A stretch of DNA of 64,000 bases from Prinia subflava (taxonomy: Eukaryota; Chordata; Aves; Passeriformes; Cisticolidae): assembly GCF_021018805.1 (NCBI RefSeq), contig NW_026960608.1, positions 1,798,001 through 1,862,000 of the forward strand. The letters run 5' to 3'. Numbering within the stretch: position 1 is the stretch's first letter; each line of letters begins with the position of its first letter. Positions 42,938 through 54,382 of the stretch are shown here, in pieces. A model generated the notes under the pieces. It saw only the letters and a program-made list of their open reading frames with translations, was not told the DNA's origin and searched no databases. The position numbers and the translations under genes were made by a program.

Positions 42938-43223
42938 AAAGCAAATGCCCAAATACAGCCTTGGAAGGGGTTTGGGAGTTCAGCAGCAGCTCCACAGTCT
43001 GCTGGTGGTGGCTGCTCTGCCCCACATGGCTCTGGGGGTCCCAGGGGCTGTCCAGCTCCAACAGTGGCTCTGCCACCAAGTACCACAAACCAGGGACTGT
43101 CCACAGTTCTTTAACTGCAACAAAGGCTTGAAAGCCTTCATTCCATCTTCTGGAAGAGTTCGGAGATCTCCATCCCCCACCAGAGCTCTGAGGGGAAAGC
43201 TTAACCTCCTTACAAAGGAGCCC

Positions 43224-44219
43224 TTACATAGCTGCCCTTCCATTCTCCCTTTGGCTTTCTCCAAAGGGTTCCTCATCCTTGTCCTTCACAGAGATCTTCT
43301 TCCTGAAGGCTTGTGACAAGCTGGAGGAGGATGCCTTCCTCAGTGTGGTGAGTCTCTGCCGGAAGTTGCCCCCGGAGAAGAAGTAGAGGGGGGGGTCAAA
43401 GCAGCAGTTGGCAGCTGCCAGGGGCAGGGTGACGATGACGGCTTTCTGCAGGAACATGGTGTCCCTGCAGCTTGAGCCCCACAGGCTCAGCATGTGCAGG
43501 TGCACCATGCACAGGACATGGTACGGCGTGAAGCTCACCAGGAATGTGGCGGTGACAATGACAATCATCCACACGGCCTCGCGGCGGTTGGCCTTGTTCC
43601 GCAACAGGATGCGGATGATCATGTTGTAGCAGATGGTGATGATGATGAAGGGGAAGATGAAGCCCATGAAGAGGGCAATGAAATCCAGGATCACCACCAG
43701 GTTTGTCTTCTGGGAGTTCTCTGGCTGTTCGAAGCACTTGGTCTTGTTGCCGTGCTGGTACGTCCCGTTCTGCAGGAAGAGAGTGCTTGTCAGTGTGACA
43801 AACATCCAGATGCCAGCACACACAAACTTCACTTTCTTCTTCGACACCAGGCTGATGTTGTGGACCGGGAAGACGATGGTGATGCAGCAGAAGAAGCTCA
43901 TGGCTGTCATGAAGAAGATGCTGCAGTAGAGGTTGACATAGAGCGCATAGGACGAGAGGCTGCACAGGAAGTCGCTGAAGAACCAGTGGCCCTTGTGCAT
44001 GTAGTAGATGACATGCAGGGGCAGGGTGAGCACACACAGGAAGTCAGACAGGACCAGGTTGAGCATGTAGACCTGGAAGGCCGTTTTCTGCCGGTATGTG
44101 CAGATCAACACGTACAGCACCACACCATTCCCCACAAAGCCCATGATGCTGATCATGGAGTAGAGCATGGAGTAGACACTGTTGCGGAAGTCGTTGATGG
44201 AGTGGTGGTGGCACGACAT
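43224..44219 (-). CDS. CYSLTR1: Cysteinyl leukotriene receptor 1-like GPCR
   Basis: A 331-codon single-exon frame encodes a seven-helix rhodopsin-family receptor of the P2Y-like group. Recognisable blocks are [20 protein letters not shown] (TM1), [24 protein letters not shown] (TM2, split here by wording LSDF), [12 protein letters not shown] with Cys86 for the ECL disulfide, [20 protein letters not shown] (TM3), and [14 protein letters not shown] in TM7, as in CYSLTR1, which binds cysteinyl leukotrienes and signals through Gq. At the end of TM3 the motif normally F-R-C reads F-C-C: the key Arg is Cys111 (TGC, one CpG change from CGC). The N-terminus is short; the first in-frame ATG is used. 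On the minus strand a good splice acceptor (TGTTTTCCTCCTCAG) ends near 44,806, suggesting a 5' UTR exon start. Other candidates (CYSLTR2, P2Y receptors) fit less well. Confidence 0.78.
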   Translation of the reverse strand: MSCHHHSINDFRNSVYSMLYSMISIMGFVGNGVVLYVLICTYRQKTAFQVYMLNLVLSDFLCVLTLPLHVIYYMHKGHWFFSDFLCSLSSYALYVNLYCSIFFMTAMSFFCCITIVFPVHNISLVSKKKVKFVCAGIWMFVTLTSTLFLQNGTYQHGNKTKCFEQPENSQKTNLVVILDFIALFMGFIFPFIIITICYNMIIRILLRNKANRREAVWMIVIVTATFLVSFTPYHVLCMVHLHMLSLWGSSCRDTMFLQKAVIVTLPLAAANCCFDPPLYFFSGGNFRQRLTTLRKASSSSLSQAFRKKISVKDKDEEPFGESQRENGRAAM

Positions 44220-44242
44220 GTTGGGGGACAGCTGTGGCGGTG

Positions 44243-44690
44243 TGTGAAATTTAGTTTATTAAGTTTGTTATATGTTCCTTTGTTCCCTCCCCATCCACAT
44301 GTACCCCTGAGGCAAGTGACGTAACTGTCAGTTTTCTGTCCGTCAGAAAGCCCGCTAGTTTTGTATTTCTCCCTGTCCCCTGGTTGGCAAAAGTTGAATA
44401 TTGCACCTGTCTAATGGTCCCCAGAACTCCCTCTATTGGTTGTATTGCCTTTACCCCTCCCTGACACCATCTGTGTAAAGGTGTACGCAGAACCGCCCTC
44501 GGGGGAGTTGCGAGAGCAGACGCAGGCGTGAGAGATCGCGCTTGCCGCACAATAAACATCACTACCTCACTGCCTCCCACCCTGCCTCTGCTTCGTCACT
44601 TTAAGACCGCTGCCAAAGACCTCTCAAAACAAGAACCCACAGGAATCAGTATCGTCGCTCGGCGTACGAACTGATCCTCGTCCCGTGTCA
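44243..44690 (+). mobile_element. Solo LTR, family H, in the CYSLTR1 5' leader
   Basis: 448 bp, TGTGAAATTTAG...CCCGTGTCA, with the 5-bp duplication CGGTG (44,238-44,242 and 44,691-44,695). AATAAA lies at 44,551-44,556. It sits 23 bp upstream of the CYSLTR1 ATG, in the opposite orientation to the gene, between the putative splice acceptor and the start codon. Confidence 0.85.
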
Positions 44691-45004
44691 CGGTGCCCGG
44701 GCTAGCCGTGCATGGAGATGCTGATGTCTCGAAACACAGCACCGTGATAGACAGCATTGTCATGGTGCCCAGCTGGGGCACCAACTCCCTGGGGATAGTG
44801 TCAGGCCTGAGGAGGAAAACACAGGTGAGGTAAAGCAGCACAGGAAAATAAATATCCATGATGGAATAAGAGGAAAAGCCTGCCATCTCTCTCAGGAGAG
44901 AGCTGAGAAGGGGTGTGGATCTGACCCATCTCCACTTCATCCACCTTTCTTCACTAGCTACCAACAGCTGGTTATGAGTGACAAAATGTGGCAGAGTAAT
45001 GGAA

Positions 45005-45270
45005 TCAGATCACAGGACCATGGAATCTTTAAGGTTGGAAAAGACCCTTGAGATCAAGTCCAACCATCAAGCACCACCACCATGATCACCACTAATCCAT
45101 GTCCTCAAGTGCCACATCCATATGTTTTGGAACATATGATGGCTCCAGCACATCCCTGGGCAGCCTGTTCCAGGGTTTGACAAGCCTTTTGGTGAAGGAA
45201 TTTTTCCTAATATCCAATCTAAACTTCCTGTGGTGCAACTTGAGGCCAAGTCATAAGGACATTAAACTAC
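45005..45270 (-). repeat. CR1 LINE, 3' end
   Basis: Plus-strand text ATGGAATCTTTAAGGTTGGA, AAAGACCCTTGAGATCAAGT, CCAACCATCAAGC, then GGCAGCCTGTTCCAGGGTTT is the reverse complement of a CR1 3' end. Confidence 0.88.
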
Positions 45271-46389
45271 CAAAAAATCTCTTAACTCCTCACAAACTGA
45301 GGCAGCTACTCAGCAAAACAGCAGAGAGGGATAACGAAGGTGACAACAGCACTATGGAATTTAATATAGGAGGAGTGGTCCTGGACAATACTAATTGTTC
45401 AGCCCTGATTCTCCTCTTTCTTTTTGATTGATTTTCCGTTTCTAATGGTTCAAACGCAGAACCTTCCTTGCAGCCTGAGACCATGAAAAGCTGAGAGATC
45501 AGAACTGCAGAACAAGAGTCAGTTGAAATAACAGGACACCACAACAACAAAAGCAGAAGCTGGGTCAAGATCAGCTGTGAGAATCCACAACTGTACTGTG
45601 AATATGCTCAAAATTGCTGTTAAATGTATTTTCACCCATAAAAATAACTTGGCAGTATTAGATTCTCTGTCTGCCCCCAGGACTCACTGAAGTCAGAATT
45701 CAGAACCACTCTGGGATGCTCAAGCCTTCCAGGTGTCAGTCAAATTTCAGCTATTTTGGTGTTTGTACTCTTTTAAAAGAGTTCTTTGATTATCTGCAAT
45801 GCACAAACGAACTAAAGCTGAGCAGGGGGACTGTCACCACCCGAGGGTAGAGGAGGTGATGTTGATTAGAAATCCTGAACAAAGCCACCAGTCCACGTGT
45901 CAAGGATCATTTATGCTTTTATTACATTATGGCCTTAACTCCAGCAACCAGCCCACAATTTAAACAACCGCTCGAGATATTTGTCCAAAAGACAAGCAAG
46001 ACTTGTTTTCTATTTTATTTCTGAACGTTATTTGAGTTTTGCAAACAAAAGGAAACTGATGTTCACAATCCAACTGCTTAAGCATGAGAGAACATCACAC
46101 CCAGAAATGCATCTGTAAAAATCAACAAGAATCCCACAAAAACAGCATTTCCTAGCTGAGGCTTTACGTTTGCATCATGAATTGAAGACAAACATTGCTT
46201 CTGCCATTTTTTTATTTGTACAGTCGTGGTTCACTGAACCAATTATTTGTGTGCTGGTGAATTCAGCTCACTGGGAATGTGCACAAGTGAAAGGGAACCG
46301 CAGTGCATGAGAAAAGGTTCCCAAATTGAGCAAATCTCTAAACTACTGCTATTCTCCCAGTCTGATGCAGCACAGATAAATTTATAGTT
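45271..46389. other. Host intergenic DNA, nothing recognised
   Basis: A/T-rich sequence without supported genes; ORFs of 92-110 codons on opposite strands at 45.1-45.6 kb overlap each other and the CR1, and have no domain. Confidence 0.5.
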
Positions 46390-46798
46390 TCTCATAGAAT
46401 CACAGACTGGTTTGTGTTGGAAAGGGCATTAAAGCCCATCCCATTCCCCCCCTGTCATGGGCAGGAACATCTTCCACTATCCCAGGTCCCCTGGACACTT
46501 TGAGGGATGGGGCAGCTTCTCTGAGCAACCTGTGCCAAGTTTTCACAGGAAAAAATTTCCTTCCAATATCCCATGTATCCCTGGCAGTGGGAAGCCATTC
46601 CCTGTGCCCTGTCCCTCCATCCCTTTTCCCAAGTCCCTCTCCAGCTCTCCCGTAGCCCCTTTAGGCCCTGGAAGGGGCTCTGAGATCTCCCTGAAGCCTT
46701 CTCTTCTTCAGGTGAACACTCCCAGCTCTCCCAGCCTGGCTCTAGAGCAGAGGGGCTCCAGCTCTGGGAGCATCTCTGGCCACCAGTAGATTACACTC
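46390..46798 (-). repeat. CR1 LINE, 3' end
   Basis: Starts with TCATAGAATCACAGACTGGT (reverse complement of the CR1 tail) and continues through the CATCTTCCACTATCCCAGGT and TCCAGCTCTCCCGTAGCCC blocks to about 46,798, where it abuts the decayed P5 env. Confidence 0.88.
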
Positions 46799-46799
46799 A

Positions 46800-47418
46800 A
46801 TTTAATTACACAACCCAAAAGCACAAAGTCTCTGCTGTCCTTCGTTCCAACCACAAACACGAAGCATTCCCATCCCGAGGAATGCTACAGGCTCTGCATT
46901 CCCCGTTTGCAGAGGGACGGGATACAGATATCACGCAAGTGGTGTAATTGCACCAATCCGGATAGTTATAGGCTTTGTTAATTGGTGATATGTCTTTTCT
47001 GTATGTTTTTTACCTGGTCAATTTCTGGCCCATTATTCTTTGGAAGTCTATAGTAAAATTTGACGCAGTATGTTGCTTTGGTGGACCCCAGCAGGTCCAA
47101 TTCTTGGGGTTCCTCTAGGGCATTAGGTAACATTTTTGTCCACTCATCCCAAGTATCTACCACATTGGGTCTCTTACCTGTGGTGTGGAGGAGCTCTGAG
47201 TTATAGACGGGCCAGTCATCTGCTACGAAAGGAATCCCTACTAGACATGTGGAAAGTGGGTTATCAACGCTGCCCATGGATAAGCACATGTTATCCTGTT
47301 TCAATGTTTTTGCTAAGGTTACCCAAACATTATGGCTAGGCTGTGGGCTAATCCAGCCGCAGGCATACGGTACGGTGAAGAGCATCCAAGCAGAAGTGAG
47401 GAGAGCACCAGTTTTCAT
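46800..47418 (-). pseudogene. env: P5 env, N-terminal SU part
   Basis: ATG at 47,418 begins with a signal peptide (ALLTSAWMLFTVPYACG) and continues as SU with VWVTLAKTLKQDNMCLS, STCLVGIP and PQELDLLGS, which line up with VWVTWAKQTKQDSFCLS-type text, FRTCLIGVP and PQEFDLLGS of P1 Env. The frame stops at 46,978-46,980; recognisable SU text goes on in other frames (WCNYTT; a G-x-LRVCG block) to about 46,800. TM is missing. Confidence 0.78.
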
Positions 47419-47529
47419 CTCTGGACAGGGATAAGACTTCTGATAGGGAATATAAGCAAAATTTGTTATCTTTTATGATGGGAGGAGAGGGTTAAGGTTT
47501 TTTCCCTCATTCCTTCCCTTCCTTCCCTC

Positions 47530-47544
47530 TGTTCCTTCCACCCT

Positions 47545-47593
<49 letters not shown>

Positions 47594-47602
47594 TATATAT
47601 AA
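47530..47602. repeat. Poly-C/poly-T tract with (TA)n
   Basis: A run of eight C (about 47,545) leads into about 40 T, then (AT)5. It lies in the P5 non-coding gap between integrase and env. It could be the poly(A) tail of a retroposed piece on the minus strand or simple repeat expansion; no body sequence decides it. Confidence 0.7.
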
Positions 47603-47778
47603 GCAAGGGATGGGTAAGTGGGTGTGAGGTTAGGGGTTTTGGTAAGAGTTGAGAAAGGGAATAATAGGGGTTTTTAGGGTAAAATTTTTTAAAAAAGGTA
47701 ATAACATGTAATTCAGAGAACAATTTTCTGTTCAGGTTATGTCTGGCATATAGCTCGACTGATGCAGCAGAATGTTGT

Positions 47779-49560
47779 TCATCTTTTCTGTTTCTTCTGC
47801 TGTTGTGTGATGGGTCGGTTTTTTCTTCGGTATGTGGATATTTGGCTAAGCCTTCGTCTCCAGGCAGAACTTGTCTGGTTTTGAGGCTGTCTTGTATTCA
47901 ACTCAGAGGAACTCTTGTCAGTGTCTGACTTAGTAGTGTTTGTAGTGCCTAGGTATGGTTTTATGTTTTTCCCTGGGTACGATCTTGGGCCACATGGTAG
48001 TGAAACACGCATATCCTCTACCCCAAGTATTTAACTGGAAAGGCCCAGAAATTTGATGTGTCTCTGGGTCCTTCACTAGCACAGGTGGTTTCTCAGCAAG
48101 CTTTGCTTGGGTGGTATTTGCGAAGTGGCGAAGTACTGGGGGGTCAGGCTCTGATGCTGTGCCATTTAAGAAGTTGATGACATAGAGACCCTTGCAGAGC
48201 CTTTCAGCTGGAGATATGATTTTTGTTGCACTTTGCTGCTGACTGAGGACTCTCTGAGGGTTTGATGTGTTCTCTCTATGATGCACTTTGCTGCTGACTG
48301 AGGACTCTCTGAGGGTTTGATGTGTTCTCTCTATGATGGATTGTCCTGTGGGATTTGCAGGTATGCCTTTCTTGTGTTCTATTCCCCACTCACTGAAAGA
48401 ACTCTTTTAACTTACGAGAGACATAGGCAGGTCCATTATCTGTTTTGATCTGTTTTGGTACTCCCAGGGTAGCGAAGGCAAGGAGGAAGTGCTTTATGGT
48501 GTGCTGTGTAGTTTCTCCTGGATGAGATGATGCAAACTCTGCTCCAGAAAATGTGTCAACTGATACATGCACATATTTTGACCTTCCAAAAGGTGGGAAG
48601 TGAGTGACATCTGTCTGCCACAGCTGGCAGCTGTTAAGTCCTCGGGGATTGACTCCTGTCCCCATAGATGGTATCTGGTAGCTTTGGCAGTTCGGGCAAG
48701 TGGCAACAATAGCTTTTCCTTGATCTTTTGCGAGCTTGAACATTCTGATAAGGGCAGCTCTATTTTGGTGATAAAATGCATGTGACAACTTTGCCTGGGC
48801 GAAGATGTCAGGGATGTTAGCAGTCTCTATTGCCATGGCCAATGCGTCTGCTTTCCTGTTCCCTTCTGCGATGATACCTGGGAGGTCAGTGTGTGACCTC
48901 ACATGCATTACATGGTAAGGTTGTTTTCTGTGGGAGATTAAGCGTGTTAATGCAGAAATCAATTGGTGTAACTTTGGATTGGAAATGTCTTTGAGAAGGG
49001 CTTGTTCTGCCCTCATAGCTATACCTGCAACGTATGAAGAGTCTGTGACGAGATTAAAGGGTTCGTCTATGAATTTCTCAAAGGCTCTGGCAACAGCTGC
49101 TAACTCTGCAATCTGTGGAGATCCTTCCACAATTTGGACATCAGATTCCCATTTTTGGGTCTTAGGGTCTTTCCATGTCATTACAGACTTGTGGGATGCC
49201 CCCGAGCCGTCTGTAAAGACTTAGAGCTTTGAGAGGTGTTCTACTCTGTACTAATTTTGGGGTCAGATTAAAGGTTGTATAAAAAGTTTATGTTTTGGGA
49301 TATGGATGGAAATTTGGCCTGTATAGCTATCTAGGGCATACTGAAGATTTTCATTGGTCTGAAGCAAATGCTCCAGGTCTCCGCTGGTTAATGGCAAGTA
49401 TATGCATGTGAACTCACACCCTGTGAGAGAATGGAGGCGAGTTCTGGCCCTTTTTATTAGATGTGCCATGATTTCTTGGAAGGTGATGATTGTCTTTGAA
49501 GGTTGGTTGTAAAGATCCATTCAAGTATCAGTAAAGGGTCTCGAAGCTGAGTATCCCATT
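47779..49560 (-). pseudogene. pol: P5 RNase H and integrase
   Basis: The main frame (48,390-49,181, 263 codons) holds RNase H (IAELAAVARAFEKF, LVTDSSYVAGI, HVRSHTDLPGIIAEGNRKADALA), the integrase zinc domain (HAFYHQNRAALIRMF, CPNC) and core (CQLWQTDVTHFP with the first Asp, QIKTDNGPAYVS with the second). The catalytic Glu lies beyond a stop near 48,390, in a region with a 55-bp tandem duplication. The C-terminal domain is at 47,930-48,200 (GPFQLNTWGRGYACF). The connection domain and RNase H start are in 49,200-49,560 with stops. Confidence 0.87.
48228..48337. repeat. Perfect 55-bp tandem duplication in P5 integrase
   Basis: Two identical copies (48,228-48,282 and 48,283-48,337), each beginning GCACTTTGCTGCTGACTGAG and ending TTCTCTCTATGAT. 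Because 55 is not a multiple of three, it shifts the integrase frame. Confidence 0.93.
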
Positions 49561-49720
49561 GGAATATCAGTCCATGGAACCGGGGTGCTTTTCCTAGAAT
49601 GACAAACTGGAAAGGCAGGCTAGGCTCAAAGCGAAGGGCTCGGTGTGAAGATAGGGCTTCTTGGACTTTGGTGATGGCATCTCGGGCTTTTGTTGTGAGA
49701 GTGCGTGGAGAGTCCAGGTC

Positions 49721-50650
49721 TCAGCTGCCACGGAGAAGGTTAAAGAGGGGAGCGAGGTCCTCTGTTGTAATTCCTAGCAGAGGACGTACCCAATTGATGG
49801 ATCCGCACAGACTGTGTAAGTCTCTCAGGGTTTTTGGGTTGTCTCGGATGACAAGCTGCTGGGGTACGATGGTCCTTTCACGGATCTGCAATCCAAGATA
49901 AGTCCATGGGTTGGTGTATTTTATTTTGTCTTCACGGATCTCGAATCCTGCTTTTTGTATGGTTTCGATGGTCTTTGTAACTGCTTTGTCTAGGTAGGCT
50001 TTGTCTGATGCACAGATCAGGATATCATCCATATAGTGGTAGATGATTGCATCTGGAAATAGGCTCCGAATGGGAGACAAAACATGAGCAATGTACCATT
50101 GGCATATGGTAGGAGAGAGTTTGAGACCTTGGGGAAGAAAAAGCCAATGATATCTTTTGAGTGGAGCCTCTCTGTTAAGAGAGGGGACAGAAAAAGCAAA
50201 CCGTGGAGCTTCCTGGGGGTGCAGCAGAATGCTGAAGAAGAAGTCTTTAATATCTATGATGGCAAGTGTCCAGTCTCGAGGCAGCATCGATGGTGAAGGC
50301 AGTCCAGGCTGAAGGGGGCCCATGTCCTCAATTACCTCATTGATTTTACACAGGTCATAGAGGAGCCTCCACCTGTCCATTCCAGGCTTTTGCAGTACAA
50401 AGACCGGGGAGTTCCAAGGGCTGGTGGTCTCGATGATGTGACCTTTGGCAAGCTGTTCTTCTACAAGGGCTTGTAGTGCACGCAGTTTTACTTTAGGGAG
50501 GGGCCACTGTTCGATCCAGATCGGGGTTTGGCATTTCCAGGTGCACTGAGGGGTATCTGGTAGTGCGCGCTCCTCAGTGGCCCCAATTAGAAATCCTGAC
50601 TGGGAATTTGTAGGGAAGCTCCCCATTGGGATAGAACATCCCTTCCCCAA
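49721..50650 (-). pseudogene. pol: P5 reverse transcriptase
   Basis: A 309-codon frame with TPIWIEQWPLP, SPWNSPVFVLQK, LAIIDIKDFFFSILLHP (first Asp), LPQGLKLSPTICQ and the active site YHYMDDILICA, then KYTNPWTYLGLQI and the thumb, ending in LLRGS at a stop near 49,721. It starts within the protease-pol overlap, a -1 step from protease. The layout and wording are class II, like P1 and P7. Confidence 0.88.
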
Positions 50651-51215
50651 AGGGTGATGGGGGCCCTTACCACAAATGGGTGGATAGTTGTCAACTTGCC
50701 TTCAGGCCCTTCGACGAGCACGTTGTGCTTGCTTCGCATGGACACTGTGGCTCCACCGATCCCTGAAATCATACCTGGTACCGGTTGTAGTTCCCAGCTT
50801 GCTGGCCATTCTGAGCGCGCAACGAGGCTTACGTTGGCGCCCGAGTCCAGGAGTCCTAGTCGGTGGATCTTCTCCCCTTTGCAGGATAGGCCACACTCAA
50901 TGGTAGGCCTATTAGGTCCCAAAACTTGTGCCCACATCGCTATAGGGCTGAGAGGAAGCTGTTCCTTGTGATTTCTTGGTAGTAGAAAGGCTTGTGCAAT
51001 TGGAGTTTCCTTTAAAAGAAAAAATGGTAAGTCTGTGCAGTACAGCTGGACCAATATTTCTCGACCAGGGTGCACTGTTTGTACTGCTGGAAAAACAAGG
51101 CCATTAAAGGTATCACCTATAATTAAGATGTCAAAATGACCACCTTTTGGCCCATACTTGCCAGTGGGGACACGATAAACATCTTTTTTTTTTTTAAGTC
51201 AATGGATAAAGCAGT
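50587..51215 (-). pseudogene. pro: P5 protease with dUTPase-like upstream remnant
   Basis: Protease has the catalytic GLLDSGANVSLV (D-S-G instead of D-T-G, as in alpharetroviruses), a flap-type ISGIGGATVSM stretch and LWGRDVLSQWG near the end. The preceding residues (HPGREILVQLYCTDLPFF and the frame up to about 51,140) occupy the place of dUTPase in class II elements, but too little is left to be sure. The frame to NC upstream is shifted. Confidence 0.78.
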
Positions 51216-54039
51216 TACCAGCTGGCGCTGGGTTCCCGTCTGTATTGCTCTGTATGTTGGATCCCCTTCATGTGACGTGGCATCTCCTGGAACGATGCAT
51301 GCTTGGGTCTGGATGGCTTTTGATTTGTTGTCTTGGCGTGGAGCCTGACCACGCTCAGCTGGTAGTTTCCCGAACGCTGCTGGAAGCGCTGTTGATTCTG
51401 GGGTTTTTGGTAGGTGTTACGGGGGATTTGGGTAGGTGACCTATCTGGACAGTCCTTTATAAAATGTCCAAAGTCTCTACAGTGAAAGCAGCGGGTCTGG
51501 TCTTTGGAAGTCACTACTGCAAACACCAGAAACTCCTTCTGCAATACCCTTAGCAACTGACTGGGCCACTGTGTTTTCAGTGGAGAGATGACGTGTACAG
51601 CTTTCCACCATTTGTTCTATGGTACGTTCTGTATCCGAGGGTAAGGCTCTCAGAATAGTTTTACATTGTTTGTTAGCATTGCTCATGGCAAGTTTGCATA
51701 ACAGTTCTTTTCTTGCCTCTATGCTCTCTATGTTTATCCAGAGCATTTTTAATTCTGTCCACGAATTTGATAAAGCTTTCATCTACTCCTTGTTTAATAT
51801 TAGAGAAATGTAGGGTAGGGATAGAGTCATCTGGAGTAAGAAGTAAGGAGGTCTTAGCTGCAATAGCCAGGTCTTGTATTGCTGCCTCAAAGTTTCAGCT
51901 TGATCTGAGGGTTTCTGCAAATTCCCTTCTCCAGTGAAATAAACTCCAATCACTCGCTTTTGGAATTTTTGGAAATTTAATAAAAATAAAAAAATAGTTA
52001 TAAAAAATAGTAATAGAAATACAATAATAAAAGTTAAACAATTTAGAGTAGGACAATTTATGAGACAATAAACAAAGAGAGGCAGCCCGGGCTGCGGCCC
52101 TCCCCGTCCCAGACAAAGGCTAGTCAGGAGAAGGCAAAGAAAACAGAGAAATCTCTCTCTTTTTGAGGATCTTCTTCATGACTATGCATATTTTATTTAA
52201 AACAAGTAATCTCAGCTAAAGCTTTCTGTTAATTTCTAGACGCCTGTAAGTCTGTGGGTCTTTGAAAAGTTTTCTTTTTGTTGATAAGGCCATAAATTCT
52301 TCTTCACTAGAAAATTTAAAGTCTCTGCAACCGTTATCTTTGTGCAAAGAATTCTTGATTATTTGCTCTCTTTCTTGAGTTAAAAAGAATATCACACACA
52401 CATAGCTTCAGTTTTAATTACTAAAGCCTAATGTTAATTGCAAAACTACATTCACTACATTATTCAAATGTTAACACAGTATAACTTCTTTACCTAGCAT
52501 ATCACATATAGTAAATATCTGTGTAGAGCCACACAATATGCATTTTTCACATCCAGCCAGCTGTTCAACAGTATAATTTGGCCTATTAGCATCTTTAGTG
52601 TATGTGTCTGATAATATTTTTAATTGTTTTTTCCAATGCCTTTCCCATAGCATATATTCTGCTGGGGATAGGAGGCAGTGGGCAATATTCTTATCGTGGG
52701 GTATTAAAACGTGCTGAGAAGATAGCTTCTAGGAAATTTTAAAAAATATGTGAACTTCTGCCGTGTTCTTTGGCCACTTTTCGAAGTTCTATGAGCTCTT
52801 TGTTTTTATTAGGTTCCCATGTAATTCTAGCGGAGGCACCACCTCTTTTTCCCTTTATATAAGTTACGGGGAAGGCAGAAATTTTCTGAGCCAGCTCCCA
52901 GTCCCCTGCTTGAGTGGCATCCATTTTAATTACAGCCCATGGATCAATGTCATCTGCATCAGAATTGGACTCACTATCGCTACTGTCCTCAGACGAGGAG
53001 TGCTTTTTTTGGCATTTTGGAGTGGGATTTTGCAGGGGTGTGGGGTGATGGAGAGAGAGTGACAAGGCCTGGCTATGGCAAGTGCAGTTCACACAGGGCT
53101 GAGGAGCTTGTAAAAGCGATATGCTACCATGAGGTGTCTCAGAAGTGCCGTGAGGGTTTTGTGGCTGCAGGGTCTGGGGATAAGGGAGCGGGGGGGGGGG
53201 GGGGGAGGGGGGGGATTGCATGGGGCCACATTTGCTACAGAGGGAGCGGAGGGGGGGTGGGGGAAGGCAGACTCGATAGGAACAGGCACAGATACATTTG
53301 GAGGTACCGTGGGGGCAGGGTGCTGGCCACACATGAGATAAGCGGGCTCTGCAGGCTTTGCAGGCATGCAGGAGAGGTTTGGGAGCAATGCGAGTGAGGG
53401 GGAAGGGGGCAGAACAGAGGGTGGAGGTGGGGACAGCACGGAGTTTGTGTTCTCCATCCCCGGGAGGGCAGCTGAAGGTGGAGCGTCCATAGGAAGGGGG
53501 ACCGAGGGGCAGGGGGCTTGCGAAGAGGACGTGGGGGTGCCAGGGGCAGCGGTGGTCTCGGTGGTGCAGGGCGGGAGTGGAGCAGGAGCATTGGGCATGG
53601 CGCATTTGGGCCCTACACGCCTGTGGCGGCCGGCATTTGGAGAAAGAGGGGGAAGATTAGCATTTGAATGGACAGTGTCTGGAGGGAGAGATAAGGTCGG
53701 AATGCTCTCCACAGGGATTGATTTCTTAATATTTGTTTGTTCTACTACTTTGGTAATATTATGAAAAATGGGTAGAAATCGTGTAACAGAGAAGTCTCCA
53801 TTAATTTGGGAAGTGTATATTTTTACCCCCACTGAGTCCCAAAAAGAATCTAAAGTGATAGAGTGTGTATTAGTATCTGGAAACTGGGAAATAATACATT
53901 TTATATGCTTTTTCAAGTTAGTTTTTCAGAATTTACTTTTAGAGAAAGAAGGGTTGTTAAGGGATAGAATTTCTAAGAGTTGTAAATATAAGTCTCTCTA
54001 GTTCTGGGATTGTTTTAATTTACTATTTTTTGATCCCAT
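51215..54039 (-). pseudogene. gag: P5 gag (MA, Pro-rich region, CA, NC)
   Basis: The ATG at 54,039 starts MGSKNSKLKQSQ (myristoylation type) and is soon followed by a stop. MA continues to about 53,720 (FPDTNTHSITLDSFWDSVGVKIYT in part). A Pro-rich region spans about 53,650-53,000, with G/C homopolymer runs at 53,189-53,213 that shift the frame. An acidic Ser/Asp stretch (SSEDSSDSESNSDADD) precedes CA at about 52,990. CA (AGDWELAQKISAFPV; EYMLWERHWKKQLK) is split by the solo LTR at 51,935-52,551 and resumes to 51,480 (CKTILRALPSD). NC has one clear zinc knuckle, CFHCRDFGHFIKDC. The Pro-rich region is about a third as long as in P3. Confidence 0.83.
51935..52551 (-). mobile_element. Solo LTR, family X, inserted in P5 gag CA
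   Basis: 617 bp, plus-strand ends TGAAATAAACTCC and ATGCATTTTTCACA, flanked by the 5-bp duplication TCCAG (51,930-51,934 and 52,552-52,556). It resembles the P6 LTR (56,329-56,926), sharing the ACAATATGCATTT end and an AAAACTACATT-AC-A block. Removing the insert and one duplication puts the CA text on either side back into register, which confirms the ends. Confidence 0.85.
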
Positions 54040-54382
54040 TGTAATGTGGTTCCCGTTCCCCTCCCAGCAGAAAAAAAAGAGAGAAAAAAACCCAGAAAAA
54101 CCCAAAAAAAACCAAGTAAAGAAGCAAGCAAAAAGGGCTGTAATATACTTACTCTTCAGCCGAATGTGGGTCAAAAGACTGCTGGTAGGGTGGTCTGCCA
54201 ATGTCTGACTCCTCAGGGCTGGATTGAGAGGGTCGTCAGACGGCCTTTGCAGATAGATTCTTCTATAACTGAGAAGTTATCTTCAGAAGGGTGTAGCGAA
54301 CCAAGGCAGTTACTCTTCTCGATGAAGGCTGCTCTGCTGGGCTTTTTTACTCAGTTCAGTGCGCCAGTTTTTGTTTTCTTCT

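Noticed and set aside
43494..44324. A 276-codon plus-strand ORF antisense to CYSLTR1
   Set aside because: It is the complement of the receptor coding sequence, His/Asp/Glu-rich, and has no recognisable domain.
44596..44964. A 122-codon minus-strand ORF upstream of CYSLTR1
   Set aside because: It crosses the LTR boundary and the likely splice acceptor; no domain, so probably chance.
47530..47602. Poly-T tract as proof of a processed retrocopy on the minus strand
   Set aside because: No gene body or target duplication could be found next to it; a simple repeat expansion is as likely.
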